This document shows, in pieces, positions 1 to 10,608 of a stretch of 64,000 bases of DNA (its first letter is position 1; each line of letters starts with the position of its first letter). The notes beneath the pieces were generated by a model. The model was given only the letters and a program-made list of their open reading frames with translations, searched no databases and was not told the DNA's origin. The stretch spans positions 34,982,144 to 35,046,143 of the forward strand of contig OX485809.1 of the NCBI GenBank assembly GCA_950295325.1, in the 5' to 3' direction. Source of the stretch: Polytrichum commune (Eukaryota; Streptophyta; Polytrichopsida; Polytrichales; Polytrichaceae). Both the position numbers and the translations under genes were made by a program.

Positions 1-440
1 GCACAAAATCTTGGCTACTCTCAAACCCCTCCATCCTCTCCATTTGCTCCACTCCTAATGCATCTAGAACTCCTCCTCTAATAACCTTAGTCCGCTCCTT
101 CCTAACCCTCCAAAACTGCCTCCTTTGCTCACACAACCAACCAAACTTATAGGCACAATTGTTCCCCATGGCTTTTAATTAAGAGCAAACCGTCACTCTA
201 AGCCCACGTTGTGGTTCCCAAAAATGATCATCTTTATTCAAAAATCGCCCCCCAATATGTTCAATTTATGAGCCGCAAGGAATTAACCTCAACCGCCTAG
301 GATCCGGTTTCCGCTCAACGACCCTGCATTTTTCATCCACAGAGACCCCCCACCCCAACTAAGAAAGGACCTATAACCGACCATGACGCCTAAAAGCACC
401 TCTGTGGTCGCTTTTGCGCTCCCCCCAAGTCACCTTCTGG
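1..440. other. Flank without recognised gene
   Basis: I see no gene, RNA or repeat I can name here. The minus strand continues the direction of the broken reading frame at 441-1668 but has no long open frame of its own. Confidence 0.4.
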
Positions 441-1668
441 TCAGCTGACACTGTTCGTAGGGGTCGGAATTACAACCCGCTCGGAAATATGAGCCTCTAC
501 CTTATGTAGTGTCATGGCCTCATGAATCGGAAAGCCTAACCACATGTGCAATACTATGTCTATGCTTGGGATTGCCTCCTTGGTCTTCATGTTGTGTGAT
601 TTGGTTGAATCAGAGATGACCGTGTGTCTCCTTGCCTCACTTTTTCTTCTCTTGGCACTATGGGTGTCGATGGTGGCCTCCTTTGTTGTAGGTATTGTTT
701 CTACTTGGTTGATGGTGTCTAGTCGAAATGTGGCGGCTTGGTTTGGAGTGGCGGTGAACTTATCATTTGATATGGAAAGTTGGAGGGAACTCCCCCCATG
801 CTCGGGGGAGACGTCTTCAAGTTGCATGTCTATGTCAAGTTCATGATACGGGGCCTTCACTTCCATAGGTGTAGGTTGTTTTGCTTGAGGGTTGGTTGTT
901 TCTCCCTCTTCCTCCTCACTAAAATCTCCTACTAGTGCCCGTCTTCTCCTAAGTCTACCACTCTTGCTCTTGGCCCGTACTCTCCCTTCGGCCCCTTCCT
1001 TGCTCCCGGCCCTGCCGTTGGTGGCATCGTGGTGGCTATTAAGTCCATCTTGGTGGCAGCCTACGGTGTTGGTGCTGCTGCTGTCGGTACCCTCCCTGTT
1101 CGCTTTTCGCTGCCCCGCCCCGCCCGTGTCTTTAACTCCGGCCGAGGTGCCGGCCGCCCTGCACCCCGCCCCGATCTCGGCTGTATTTCCAGCTTTGCGC
1201 CCCCCTTGCCCCTTTCTCCTTCTGTGCCGGTGCTGCCTTCGTTCCTCCCTTTGAGTTTCTGGCGCCCCGCCCCGCCCCTTCCTTCGCTCATGTTACTCAT
1301 GTCCTTCAAGCTCCCTATGTCGTTGTTGGAGGTCATAGTGGTTAAGACTTGGGTGAAGGTGTGTTGGATGAAAGGTTGTGTGAGGTATTGGGGTATTTGA
1401 GAGTAGTCTTGTGGGTGGTGGGGTTGTCTATTTTGGTATTGTTGGGTTTGTTTGGGCTTGGAGTTTTTGCATTTTTTGGTGGGTTTCTTTTTTTCTACAT
1501 TGGAGCGGATGAGTGCTTGTGGGGAGTTTTCCAATCTTGGGTGTTGTGGTGGGTGGAGGTGAGGCAAGATTTGTGGTATTTGGTGGTTTGTGATATGTAG
1601 ATCTACATGGGTTTCGGTGTTTTGGCTTTGTGGATCTAGTTTTAGGTGAGAGTGGTTGGTTTGAGTGG
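441..1668 (-). pseudogene. Minus-strand low-complexity reading frame, downstream half
   Basis: Two open stretches lie on the minus strand: one running from the A insertion at 1668 down to about 1061, and one of 141 codons at 866-441. The first is rich in Thr, Asn, Pro, Gln and His, then becomes Gly/Arg-rich (the + strand is GT-rich, then C/G-rich). The second is polar and has a KRRK cluster. Its upstream half lies at 24052-25065, beyond element A. When A and one copy of the GAGGT target duplication are ignored, the minus-strand frame at 24329-24052 continues into the 1668-1061 frame without a stop. I do not recognise the family. A retroelement gag or ORF1 protein is possible but unsupported by any motif. 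Confidence 0.35.
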
Positions 1669-1673
1669 GAGGT
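1669..1673. repeat. Target-site duplication of element A (left), GAGGT
   Basis: GAGGT directly precedes TGTCGC at the left end of A and recurs at 24047-24051 directly after the right end. This fixes the limits of A. Confidence 0.9.
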
Positions 1674-2635
1674 TGTCGCACACCTCTCCATGAGGAGTGG
1701 CCGAAACACCATGGGCACAAGGGGGACCCCGGAGTGACACCCGGGACTTGTGGCGCCGTTGGCGAGAGGGCCCAAGTGATCCTAGTGTGGGTGAGGGCCC
1801 CAGGCGTTGGGAACGCCTCCCACCCACAAAGACTAGGAGGCATGAGGGTGAGGCCATGAGCTATGCGTAGCTCATGGCGTGGTGATTCTAGAATGCTCAA
1901 GATCACCTCAATCGGAGGTGTGAGCTAGGAGTTATGGCCATTTGAGTGGGGTGCTGTCCCGGGACAGCGCCTGGGAGTGATTCCCGGGACTGCCAAGGTT
2001 CAAACAGGCATAACTTCCTCAAGACTTGCCCGAATGGGGCAAGCGAGGAGTCCATCGGCATCTACGTGAAGCGTAGATGAGGATGGAGTGGTTGGTTGTT
2101 ATGATCAGACATCATACAAGGAAGTTATGATGGTCTGAAGCTGCTGGGGGGGTTCTAGGCCCATCAGCTAAGGGAAAATGTCCACTTGGCCCCAACTCTT
2201 GGTAGAGAGACAAGAGGTTGGTTGGCGGTGGGGTAGGAGCTCCGTGTAGAGTCCTAGAGGCTTATATGGGTGAGGTGGTGTGGCCTCACCCACCCGAGGC
2301 CGAACGGCAAGGCCTCCATGGGCTTTGGCCTATTGTGAGGCCATAGTTGCCTAGTATGGTTCGGGTTGTTGTAGTGTTGCTCCGGCAACGCGATGATCAA
2401 CATAGGATTGGACTTCCATGGATGGAAAAGTCCACATTGGGGAAATGGGTTACCGATTAAGGGGTGAGTCCCGAAAGCAAAGTAGGAGGGTTGGTTCCCT
2501 CCTATGAACTATTGGTCCGGGGTTAGAGGAGCTAACCATTAGCATGGCGGTATGCGAAGGGTTAGCCACTCGTAACCTTTGCTAGAATTGAAAATTGGCA
2601 AGATGGTCAAGGGGGGGCTAGCAAGGGTTGCGACA
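1674..2635 (+). repeat. 5' LTR of element A (962 bp)
   Basis: Bounded by TGTCGC and GCGACA, and followed after two bases by the primer-binding site, which sets the + orientation. It carries several perfect hairpins: 11-bp arms at 1853-1878, a 16-bp palindrome at 1953-1968, and 8-bp arms at 2059-2079. Open frames in it, seen again in every other copy of this LTR, are shadows of the repeat and not genes. Confidence 0.92.
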
Positions 2636-2637
2636 CT

Positions 2638-2650
2638 TGGTATCAGAGCA
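2638..2650 (+). promoter_or_regulatory. Primer-binding site of A (initiator tRNA-Met type)
   Basis: TGGTATCAGAGCA lies two bases after the 5' LTR. It matches the standard plant site complementary to the 3' end of initiator tRNA-Met. Confidence 0.9.
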
Positions 2651-3735
2651 GGGTTCTAGTTTTTGAGCTAGCACTTTGAGGGAAGCATGGCTATCAAATA
2701 AGCGGGTTGTGATGGTGACCCGGGGTTTCCAAAAGGTTGTGAGGCTCAAATTGGAACAAAGATCATGTCAAAATGGAATTTGACCATACCATTGGTTCTA
2801 ATGACAATGGTGGGCATGAGGGTGGATTTGGTAAGGAAAATGGAGGAGTGCTTTGAAAGGGCTCCCTCAAACCTCAAAAAACATTTGGGGCCTAGAATAC
2901 CGAAAGCACCCAAAACCTTGGAGGGCATTAATGTTGGATTGAAATTCCAATTCGAAATGCTTGGAAGGTATTGATGTTGGAATGAATTTGGTGCTAATGA
3001 GGCACCCGGGGCCTCTTAAGGCCTATGTGCGCTATTCAAACGCACAAATGAAGGATACACCTAAAACGGACGAGCTTTCTAAGAAATGCATCCTTTTAGG
3101 TGGGGTTTTAAAAGCGGGTGGTGGATGCCTTGTTTAAGTCCCTAAGGCTTCTTGAGGACATGGTGGGGAGCATCAAGTTTGCAAGAGCATTGAAGCCGAT
3201 GGTCCCAAAGAGAAGTTGGCGGCGCATCACCACAAGTGGCTTTAGCAAAAGTAGGTCCCAAAGAAATGAGTGCAAATTGTTTGGTCCATTTTACTTAGAC
3301 AAAACATGTTGGTGCCGCAGACGGAATGTTGAAAGGTGGCTTTATGCTTCCAAAGCAAATCATACTTGTGCCGCGGACGGAATGTTGGGAGGTGGGTTTG
3401 TCCTACCAAGGCAATTCATGTTCGTGCCGCGGACGGAGTGTGGGAAAGTGGCTTTGTGCTACCAAGGTAAAACATGTTTGTTTTGCGGATAAACTATTAG
3501 AAATTGGTTTTGTGGCACCAAACCAATTTATCCCGCGGACGAAATGTTTAAAGTTGGCTTTGCGGACCAAGCCAAGCCAAGTTGCCGAGGACCGAATGTA
3601 AGACATTGTGGCCAAGGCTAGTAGCCTTAAGCCAAGGCCAAATCTTTTGTACCTTGAGGCTCAATGAATGGGAGAAATGTCTCATGTGTTGACAAAGAGG
3701 CTACCACTCATTCTTGAGCCCAAACCTCACAAGGG
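2651..3735 (+). pseudogene. gag-like remnant of element A
   Basis: This is the stretch between the primer-binding site and the protease segment, where gag belongs. Only short open pieces remain (69 codons at 2765-2974, 124 codons at 3118-3492, 91 codons at 3326-3601), split over frames with many stops. The first has a charged helical look; the later ones are Cys/Arg-rich only because a 56-bp DNA repeat is read through. No clear CCHC knuckle or capsid motif is visible. The same pieces occur in B and C on the minus strand, so this is the family's ordinary content and not damage private to A. Confidence 0.6.
3312..3545 (+). repeat. 56-bp tandem repeat in the gag-like region (A)
   Basis: The landmark GCCGCGGACGG (with variants) begins at 3314, 3370 and 3426, exactly 56 bp apart. 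Weaker copies follow near 3482 and 3533. Because 56 is not a multiple of three, one open frame (3118-3492) reads successive units in different frames. Matching arrays lie in B and C. Confidence 0.8.
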
Positions 3736-3744
3736 AGTTGGGGC

Positions 3745-4134
3745 TTGCCGATTGATAGAGAAAGCAAGCCCACCAAGGTGCGGTTTGGAAAGGCCAAACC
3801 GCATGAGACAAAGGAGGCCGCGATGCATGTAACCTTTCAATGTGGGACATTGGATTTTTGTCAAAATTTCAAATCATGTGAAATAGATGAAATGCATGTC
3901 ATTGTGAAGGCCGCCTACGTTGAAACTCACATGATAGATGTGAGGTGCAAGCCGGTGAGCTTGCGGTGCATTATGATGTGTCATAATGGAAAAGAATTGA
4001 AGTTCAAATTGACAAGAACTCCTATGGTAGGAGGACCCAAGTTGAATTTGGTCTTAATGGACCAAATGAAAAATAGAAAACATAATGGTCGTGGTTCAAT
4101 TGGAGCAACTCCAAGGAATGTATGGGGAGACTAG
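3745..4134 (+). pseudogene. Protease C-terminal / protease-RT linker segment of A
   Basis: An open stretch of about 130 codons. It resembles the end of the Ty3/gypsy protease and the linker to RT (CEIDEMHVIV..., then NGKELKFKLTRT and KLNLVLMDQM). The catalytic D-T/S-G motif of the aspartic protease is not visible. Near-identical copies lie at 9490-9101 and 17151-16762 on the minus strand. This is the most conserved open piece of the family, which may reflect youth and not function. Confidence 0.65.
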
Positions 4135-4530
4135 GAAAGATGGGCCTCCTCCAAACCACATTGGTGGGATGTTGGTGAGATACAAGGATGTATTCACCAA
4201 TGTGTTGCCCAAAAAAATTACCGCCAAGAAGTGAAAAATAACTTTGCTCAACGAGAGATTGAGTTCTTCAGGTATGTGGTGACAAAGGAAGTTGGTGGAC
4301 GAACATGAAGAATGTCAAGGCAATCCAAAAGGACAATTGGCCCTTGACTCAAGAAAAGGGCTTAGGTCATTTGTTGGCCTAGCCAACTACTACCACCACT
4401 TCATTCATGGTTTTTCTAAGGTTGCTAGAACCTTAGTCAACATGTTGGAAAAAAATGGCTATCCCCAAGAGTGGGATGAGCCTTGTCACCAAGCCTTTAG
4501 GGAGCTTAAGAGTAAGTTCTCTTCACAAGA
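4135..4530 (+). pseudogene. RT remnant of A lacking the catalytic palm
   Basis: The reading goes from the RT N-terminal lead-in (YKDVFTNVLPKK, up to about 4232) straight to the post-palm segment (NNFAQREIEFFRYVVTKE, then LRSFVGLANYYHHFIHGFSK). The roughly 170-180 residues between, which include the Y/FxDD box, are absent. The junction is the same in B (near 9000) and C (near 16670). The piece then enters the RNase H-side segment (WDEPCHQAFRELKSKF) and is cut by element B at 4531. Confidence 0.75.
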
Positions 4531-5506
4531 TGTCGCAACCCTTGCTAGCCCCCCCTTGACCATCTTGCCAATTTTCAATTCTAGCAAAGGTTACGAGTGG
4601 CTAACCCTTCGCATACCGCCATGCTAATGGTTAGCTCCTCTAACCCCGGACCAATAGTTCATAGGAGGGAACCAACCCTCCTACTTTGCTTTCGGGACTC
4701 ACCCCTTAATCGGTAACCCATTTCCCCAATGTGGACTTCCATCCATGGAAGTCCAATCCTATGTTGATCATCGCGTTGCCGGAGCAACACTACAACAACC
4801 CGAAGCATACTAGGCAACTATGGCCTCACAATAGGCCAAAGCCCATGGAGGCCTTGCCGTTCGGCCTCGGGTGGGTGAGGCCACACCACCTCACCCATAT
4901 AAGCCTCTAGGACTCTACACGGAGCCCCTACCCCACCGCCAACCAACCTCTTGTCTCTCTACCAAGAGTTGGGGCCAAGTGGACATTTTCCCTTAGCTGC
5001 TGGGCCTAGAACCCCCCCAGCAGCTTCAGACCATCATGACTTCCTTGTATGATATCTGATCATAACAACCAACCACTCCATCCTCATCTACGCTTCACGT
5101 AGATGCCGATGGACTCCTCGCTTGCCCCATTCGGGCAAGTCATGAGGAAGTTATGCCTGTTTGAACCTTGGCAGTCCCGGGAATCACTCCCAGGCACTGC
5201 TGTACCAGGGCGCTGTCCCGGGACAGCACCCCACTCAAATGGCCATAACTCCTAGCTCACACCTCCGATTGAGGTGATCTTGAGCATTCTAGAATCACCA
5301 CGCCATGAGCTACGCATAGGTCATGGCCTCACCCTCATGCCTCCTAGTCTTTGTGGGTGGGAGGCGTTCCCAACGCCCGGGGCCCTCACCCACACTAGGA
5401 TCACTTGGGCCCTCTCACCAACGGCGCCACAAGTCCCGGGTGTCACTCCGGGGTCCCCCTTGTGCCCATGGTGTTTCGGGCACTCCTCATGGAGAGGTGC
5501 GCGACA
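4531..5506 (-). repeat. 3' LTR of element B (976 bp)
   Basis: Runs from TGTCGCAACC to GCGCGACA on the + strand. It is followed at 5507-5518 by CTCACCCCCACC, the complement of the family's purine tract, so this is the 3' LTR of a minus-strand element. Confidence 0.92.
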
Positions 5507-6300
5507 CTCACCCCCACCAAACGGAGTCGATGCCCTCATCGACTATACTCGTAGTCGGCACACCAATTCTCAAGTTGCCATCCTCTATGGTGCGGCATTG
5601 TGTTTACCTTAGGGCGCGACCCCCACAATGCATCTTCAAATTTGGCATAGTCCCAAAGGTGTCGTTCCTAGGTCGTCTGTTAGCGACCTTGGATCTCTCC
5701 TCCAAGGACCTAACCTACACTAGACCCACCTACTTTGGGACTCACTTGGGTTGCCCCTCCTTTGGGGCCTCCCCCATTAGGCTCCACTAGCCTAACGTGA
5801 CACATCTAGGCGAGACCTCAACGCTTCCACTAAGTTGTCTCGGTTGCAACTCCGAGATGGCTTTCCATTGTTAAGCCACGCCTCGATCGCACGGGGGTGA
5901 TGCCAAGTCCCGCCCGACTCGATTCCCACTTTGCTCTTTCGAGACATGGGTTCATGACTCCCATGCGCCAACTCTCGTTAGCTCGCGGGTAGCACTTTTA
6001 TGAGCACGCGCCATCACCTTGTCCCCGCCCGGACAAGCCCACAACTAAGAAGTTTCTTGGTTTTATCCAAGGCCCCTCGAAGCCATAGCCCCCAATTACT
6101 CGGCTTACCCAACCTAGTTTGGCATATCTATTTCCCCTCTTCCATTAACCAAGCACAAGTACAAGACTAGGACCTCATCTCATACTTTTCTCTTTGCACC
6201 ACTAAAGTTTGGACTTTATTCCCTCAAGCCAAAGAACAAGTTAATGTTGTGGAGCAATTAGCCTCGAAGCTAAGTGTGCTACTAGCGTCTCTCCCCCACT
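5507..6300 (-). other. 3' non-coding part of element B
   Basis: About 0.8 kb lies between the purine tract (complement at 5507-5518) and the chromodomain remnant, with no sustained open frame. The same stretch is present in A (about 21370-22155) and C (13164-13960), so it belongs to the element. Confidence 0.7.
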
Positions 6301-6308
6301 AAAGGAGA

Positions 6309-6520
6309 TTGATGTCCTCATCAATGCCTACGCTTCATTTTATTGAAATGTCTAGCCTTAATTTCTTCAAAGTGCTTTACCAATTCCTTGCCGTTCATCA
6401 TGTCTCTTGCCGCTACCCAAACGGCTTCTTTCTCATGGTATCCTCACCATTTCACCAAGTACTCCTTTGTTCATTTTCTTTCTTTTTCACTTGGGCTTCC
6501 TACACTTGATGATGCCCTCC
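6309..6520 (-). pseudogene. Chromodomain remnant of B with internal stop
   Basis: On the minus strand the frame after integrase contains EYLVKW, then a TGA stop, then GY...KEAVWVA, the start of a chromodomain (normally YLVKWKGY). The stop after KW is also present in A and C. Chromodomains of chromoviruses direct integration towards marked chromatin; this one cannot be read through as it stands. Confidence 0.6.
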
Positions 6521-7570
6521 TACCTCATGTTCCAAATGACATCCACAAGGTCGGGAGGTGGCCTAATCACTTGCTTGTAATTGGGCCACAAGGTGTCGTC
6601 CTTAAATGGCTTTAGGAATGAGACATGAAATGTTGGATGCACTTTGATCTCGGGCGGTAATTCCAACTTATACATGTCCTTGAACACTTGTTCCACAATG
6701 GGAAATGAAGCTCCAATTTTGGACATGACCTTTGGAGTGAGGCCTTCCGGCTAAGTGAAGTTTTTCACATTCAACAACATCTTTTGGCCCACCTCATTCT
6801 CCACTTCGCGTCTTCCGGCATTGACTTGCACTTCGTAGCACATTCGGGCTTTCTCCACCAACAACTTGGTCATCTCCAAGACTTGTTTACATTCTTGGCC
6901 AAGTCCTCACCATCTTGGTTGAACTCTAGTGTTGAATGTGCCCCCTCGAGAGCTAGGTTAATAGGTTGGAGCGCATCCACTCCATAAGCCACCACGAAAG
7001 ACCACCCCTTGGTAGCCAAGTGCGTGGCTACATTGCAATTACACTCCGCTCGACCCACATAGTCCGCCCAATCTCCTTGGTCCGCCCCCACCAAGTTCCT
7101 CAAGTATTGCTTCAAGACTCCATTCACACGCTCCGTTTCCCATCCATTTAGGAATGCAAGGCCGTGCTAAACCTTAGTTTCCTTCCGACCTCCTTAGAGA
7201 AATGCATTGAAAATGCACTTGTGAACTTTGGATCTTGATCCCACACAATCACTCTTGGCAACCCGTGGTGCCTCAACCATCCTTTGAGAAAAGGCTATGC
7301 GGTCTTCAACGCGGTGGTGGCTCCCACAATCGGCACCATGTGTGCCAACTTGACAAACCGCTCTACCATCAACAAGATGGCATCATACCCATGTGACTCC
7401 GGCAAAGTTGTGATCAAGTCCATGCACATACTATGCCATGGCGCCGACGGGATAGGCAACGGTTGCAAGAAACCGCCTTGCTTTTGGTAAGAGGCTCGGT
7501 TCATTTGAACCTTGATTCAAGCCTTCACAAAGTGGGCTATATCTTCCTTTATGCACCGCCAATGGTACCT
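6520..7570 (-). pseudogene. Integrase remnant of element B
   Basis: Minus-strand pieces at 6726-6520, 7127-6870 and 7504-7295 carry integrase parts: CMDLITTLPES (first Asp region), the VWDQDPKF region near 7250 in another frame, VNGVLKQYLRNLVG after the catalytic Glu region, and the C-terminal HPTFHVSFLKPF with PPDLVDVI. The frame is broken by shifts and stops, so no active integrase can be made from this copy. Confidence 0.7.
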
Positions 7571-7589
7571 CCATGACACCATTCTATGG

Positions 7590-8990
7590 CGGTTTTTTTT
7601 TCTTTCTCCTCTATGGCCGGCAATAGGGCTATCACATTTTTCCTTCAAAACCGATAGCCTCAACTTGCCTTGTGGCACCAATACCCGACTTTGTTTGCAC
7701 TTGAACAATCCGTCCACCAACTAAACCTCTTTGAGCACCTTGCTCTTGCGAAGCTCACCTAAAAGCTTTTGTGCTTTGGGGTAATTAATTTACCCCTCCC
7801 GTATCTTGCATCACAAGTTTCCTTCGCCGCACACATTAGCCACAAGTTTTGGATGGTTCTCATTGCTTGGAACTCTTCTGGTCTACTTCGCGCATCCGGC
7901 ACCACATTTCCACGGTCCGGTTTGTGGATTAGATCCACCTTCATAAGTGCCAAGCTATCATGCCAACGCAATGACTTGGCGGTCACTTGCGCTTGTATGT
8001 CAAAATACTTTTAGGACACATTGTCCATGTAGACCTTTACTTTGTGCGACCCCAACTAGTGTCGCCACATCTTCAAGCAATGCACTACGGCAAAGAAATT
8101 CTTTGTCATGAGTTGGTTGTCTTCTTTGACAACCATCGAGCTTCATGCTCGCATATGCAATGGCCATCCATCTTACATTAACAATCCATCATTGGCAAAG
8201 TCATTCACCCCCGTATGCACCCCTCAAAAGGTTTGTCAAGCTCCGCGAACTTGAGCACGGGCGGCGAAGAGAACTTGGTCTTAAGCTCCCCAAAGACTCG
8301 TGACAAACATCATCCCACTCTTGGGATAGCCATTTCTTTCACAAGTCGAACCATCGAGCTTCATGCTCTCATATGCAATGGCCATCCATCTTGCATCAAC
8401 ATCCGCCAATGGTAAAGTCACTCACCCCCCGTATGCACCTCAAAAGGTTTTTCAAGCTCCGCGAACTTGAACACGGGTGGTAAAGAGGAACTTGGTCTTA
8501 AGCTCCTCAAAGACTTGGTGGCAAGGCTCATCCCACTCTTGGGATAGCCATTTCTTGCACAAGTTCGATAAGCTTCTACAACCATGGAGCTTAATGCTCC
8601 CATAAGCAATGGTCATCCATCTTGGATCAACATCCGCCAATGGTAAAGTCCTTCGCCTTCATGTGCACCTCAACATGCTCATGAAAACCCGGAAACTTAA
8701 CCACATCTTGTGAAGAGAACTTACTCTTGAGCTCCCCAAAGGCTTGGTGACAAGGCTCATCCCACTCTTGGGAATAGCCATTTTTTTCCAACATGTTGAC
8801 TAAGTTCTAGCAACCTTAGAAAAACCATGAATGAAGTGGTGGTAGTAGTTGGCTAGGCCAACAAATGACCTAAGCCCTTTTCTTGAATCAAGGGCCAATT
8901 CTCTTTTTGGATTGCCTTGACATTCTTCATGTTCGTCCACCAACTTCCTTTGTCACCACATACCTCAAGAACTCAATCTCTCGTTGAGCA
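7590..8990 (-). pseudogene. RNase H and repeated RT-RNase H junction segment of B
   Basis: Minus-strand pieces show the end of RNase H (SLRWHDSLALMKVDLIHKP...VPDARSR) and, further upstream, three units of the segment reading WDEPCHQ.FEELKTKF...KFAELEKPFEVHTGG. The unit landmark (complement of GGCTATCCC) falls near 8771, 8541 and 8323, about 230 and 218 bp apart. Elements A and C have the same triplication. Confidence 0.65.
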
Positions 8991-9100
8991 AAGTTATTTT
9001 TCACTTCTTGGCGGTAATTGTTTTGGGCAACACATTGGTGAATACATCCTTGTATCTCACCAACATCCCACCAATGTGGTTTGGAGGAGGCCCATCTTTC

Positions 9101-9490
9101 CTAGCCTCCCCATACATTCCTTGGAGTTGCTCCAATTGAACCACGACCATTATGTTTTCTATTTTTCATTTGGTCCATTAAGACCAAATTCAACTTGGGT
9201 CCTCCTAACATAGGAGTCCTTGTCAATTTGAACTTCAATTCTTTGCCATTATGACCCATCATAATGCACCGCAAGCTCACCGGCTTGCACCTCACATCTA
9301 TCATGTGAGTTTCAACGTAGGCGGCCTTCACAATGACATGCATTTCATCTATTTCACATGGTGTGAAATCTTGACAAAAATCCAATGTCCCACATTGAAA
9401 GGTTACATGCATCGCGGCCTCCTTTGTCTCATGCGGTTCGCCCTTTCCAAACCGCACCTTGGTGGGCTTGCTTTCTCTATCAATCGGCAA
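9101..9490 (-). pseudogene. Protease C-terminal / linker segment of B
   Basis: A 129-codon open piece, near-identical to 3745-4134 of A, without a visible D-T/S-G motif. Between it and 8990 lies the shared RT deletion junction. Confidence 0.65.
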
Positions 9491-9499
9491 GCCCCAACT

Positions 9500-10590
9500 C
9501 CCTTGTGAGTTTTGGGCTCAAGAAGGAGTAATAGCCTCTTTGTCAACACATGAGACATTTCTCCCATTCATTTGAGCCTCAAGGTACAAAATACTTGGCC
9601 TCGGCTTAAGGCTACTAGCCTTGGCCACAAAGCCATCGTCCAACATTTGGTCCTCGGCAACTTGGCTTGGCTTGGTCCGCAAAGCCAACTTTAAACATTT
9701 CGTCCGCGGGACAAATTGGTTTGGTGCCACAAAACCAATTTCTCATAATTTGTCCGCAAAACAAACATGTTTTGCCTTGGTAGCACAAAGCCACCTTCTC
9801 ACACTCCGTCCATGGCACAAACATGAATTGCCTTGGTAGGACAAACCCACCTCCCAACATTCCGTCCGCGGCACAAGTATGATTTGCTTTGGAAGCATAA
9901 AGCCACCTTTCAACATTCCGTCTGCGGCACCAATATGTTTTGCCTAAGTAAAATGGACCAAACAATTTGCACTCATTTCTTTGGGACCTACTTTGGCTAA
10001 AGCCACTTGTGGTGATGCGCCGCCAACTTCTCTTTGGGACCATCGGCTTCAATGCTCTTGCAAACTTGATGGTCCCCACCATGTCCTCAAGAAGCCTTAG
10101 GGACTTAAACAAGGCATCCACCACCCGCTTTTAAAACCCCACCTAAAACGATGCATTTCTTAAAAAGCTCGTCCGTTTTAGGTGTATCCTTCATTTGTGC
10201 GTTTGAATAGCGCACATAGGCCTTAAGAGGCCCCGGGTGCCTCATTAGCATCAAGTTCATTTCAACATCCGAACCTTCAAAGCATCTCGAATTGAAATTC
10301 CAATCCAACATTAATACCCTCCAAGGTTTTGGGTGCTTTTGGTATTCTAGGCCCCAAATGTTTTTTGAGGTTTGCGGGAGCCCTTTTCAAAGCACTCCTC
10401 CATTTTCCTTACTCAATCTACCATCATGCCCACCATTGTCGTTAGAACTAATGGTATGGTCAAATTCCATTTACACATGATCTTTGTTCCAATTTGAGCC
10501 TCACAACCTTTTGGAAACCCCGGGCTCACCATAATAACCCTCAGGTTTGATAGCCATGTTTCCCTCAAAGTGCTAGCTTAAATATTGGAA
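9500..10590 (-). pseudogene. gag-like remnant of B with 56-bp repeat
   Basis: Minus-strand open pieces at 10124-9615 (169 codons) and 10311-10105. The array of 56-bp units around GTCCGCGGC lies at about 9700-9935. Content and order match A, including the frame rotation through the repeat. Confidence 0.6.
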
Positions 10591-10593
10591 CCC

Positions 10594-10606
10594 TGCTCTA
10601 ATACCA
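10594..10606 (-). promoter_or_regulatory. Primer-binding site of B
   Basis: The minus strand reads TGGTATTAGAGCA two bases from the 5' LTR. It has one change from the initiator tRNA-Met site seen in A and C. Confidence 0.85.
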
Positions 10607-10608
10607 AG

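Noticed and set aside
5274-5790. Open frames of 112 and 155 codons inside the chromovirus LTR, seen in every copy
   Set aside because: They lie across LTR ends and the purine tract, recur only because the LTR recurs, and overlap open frames on the opposite strand. They are composition effects.
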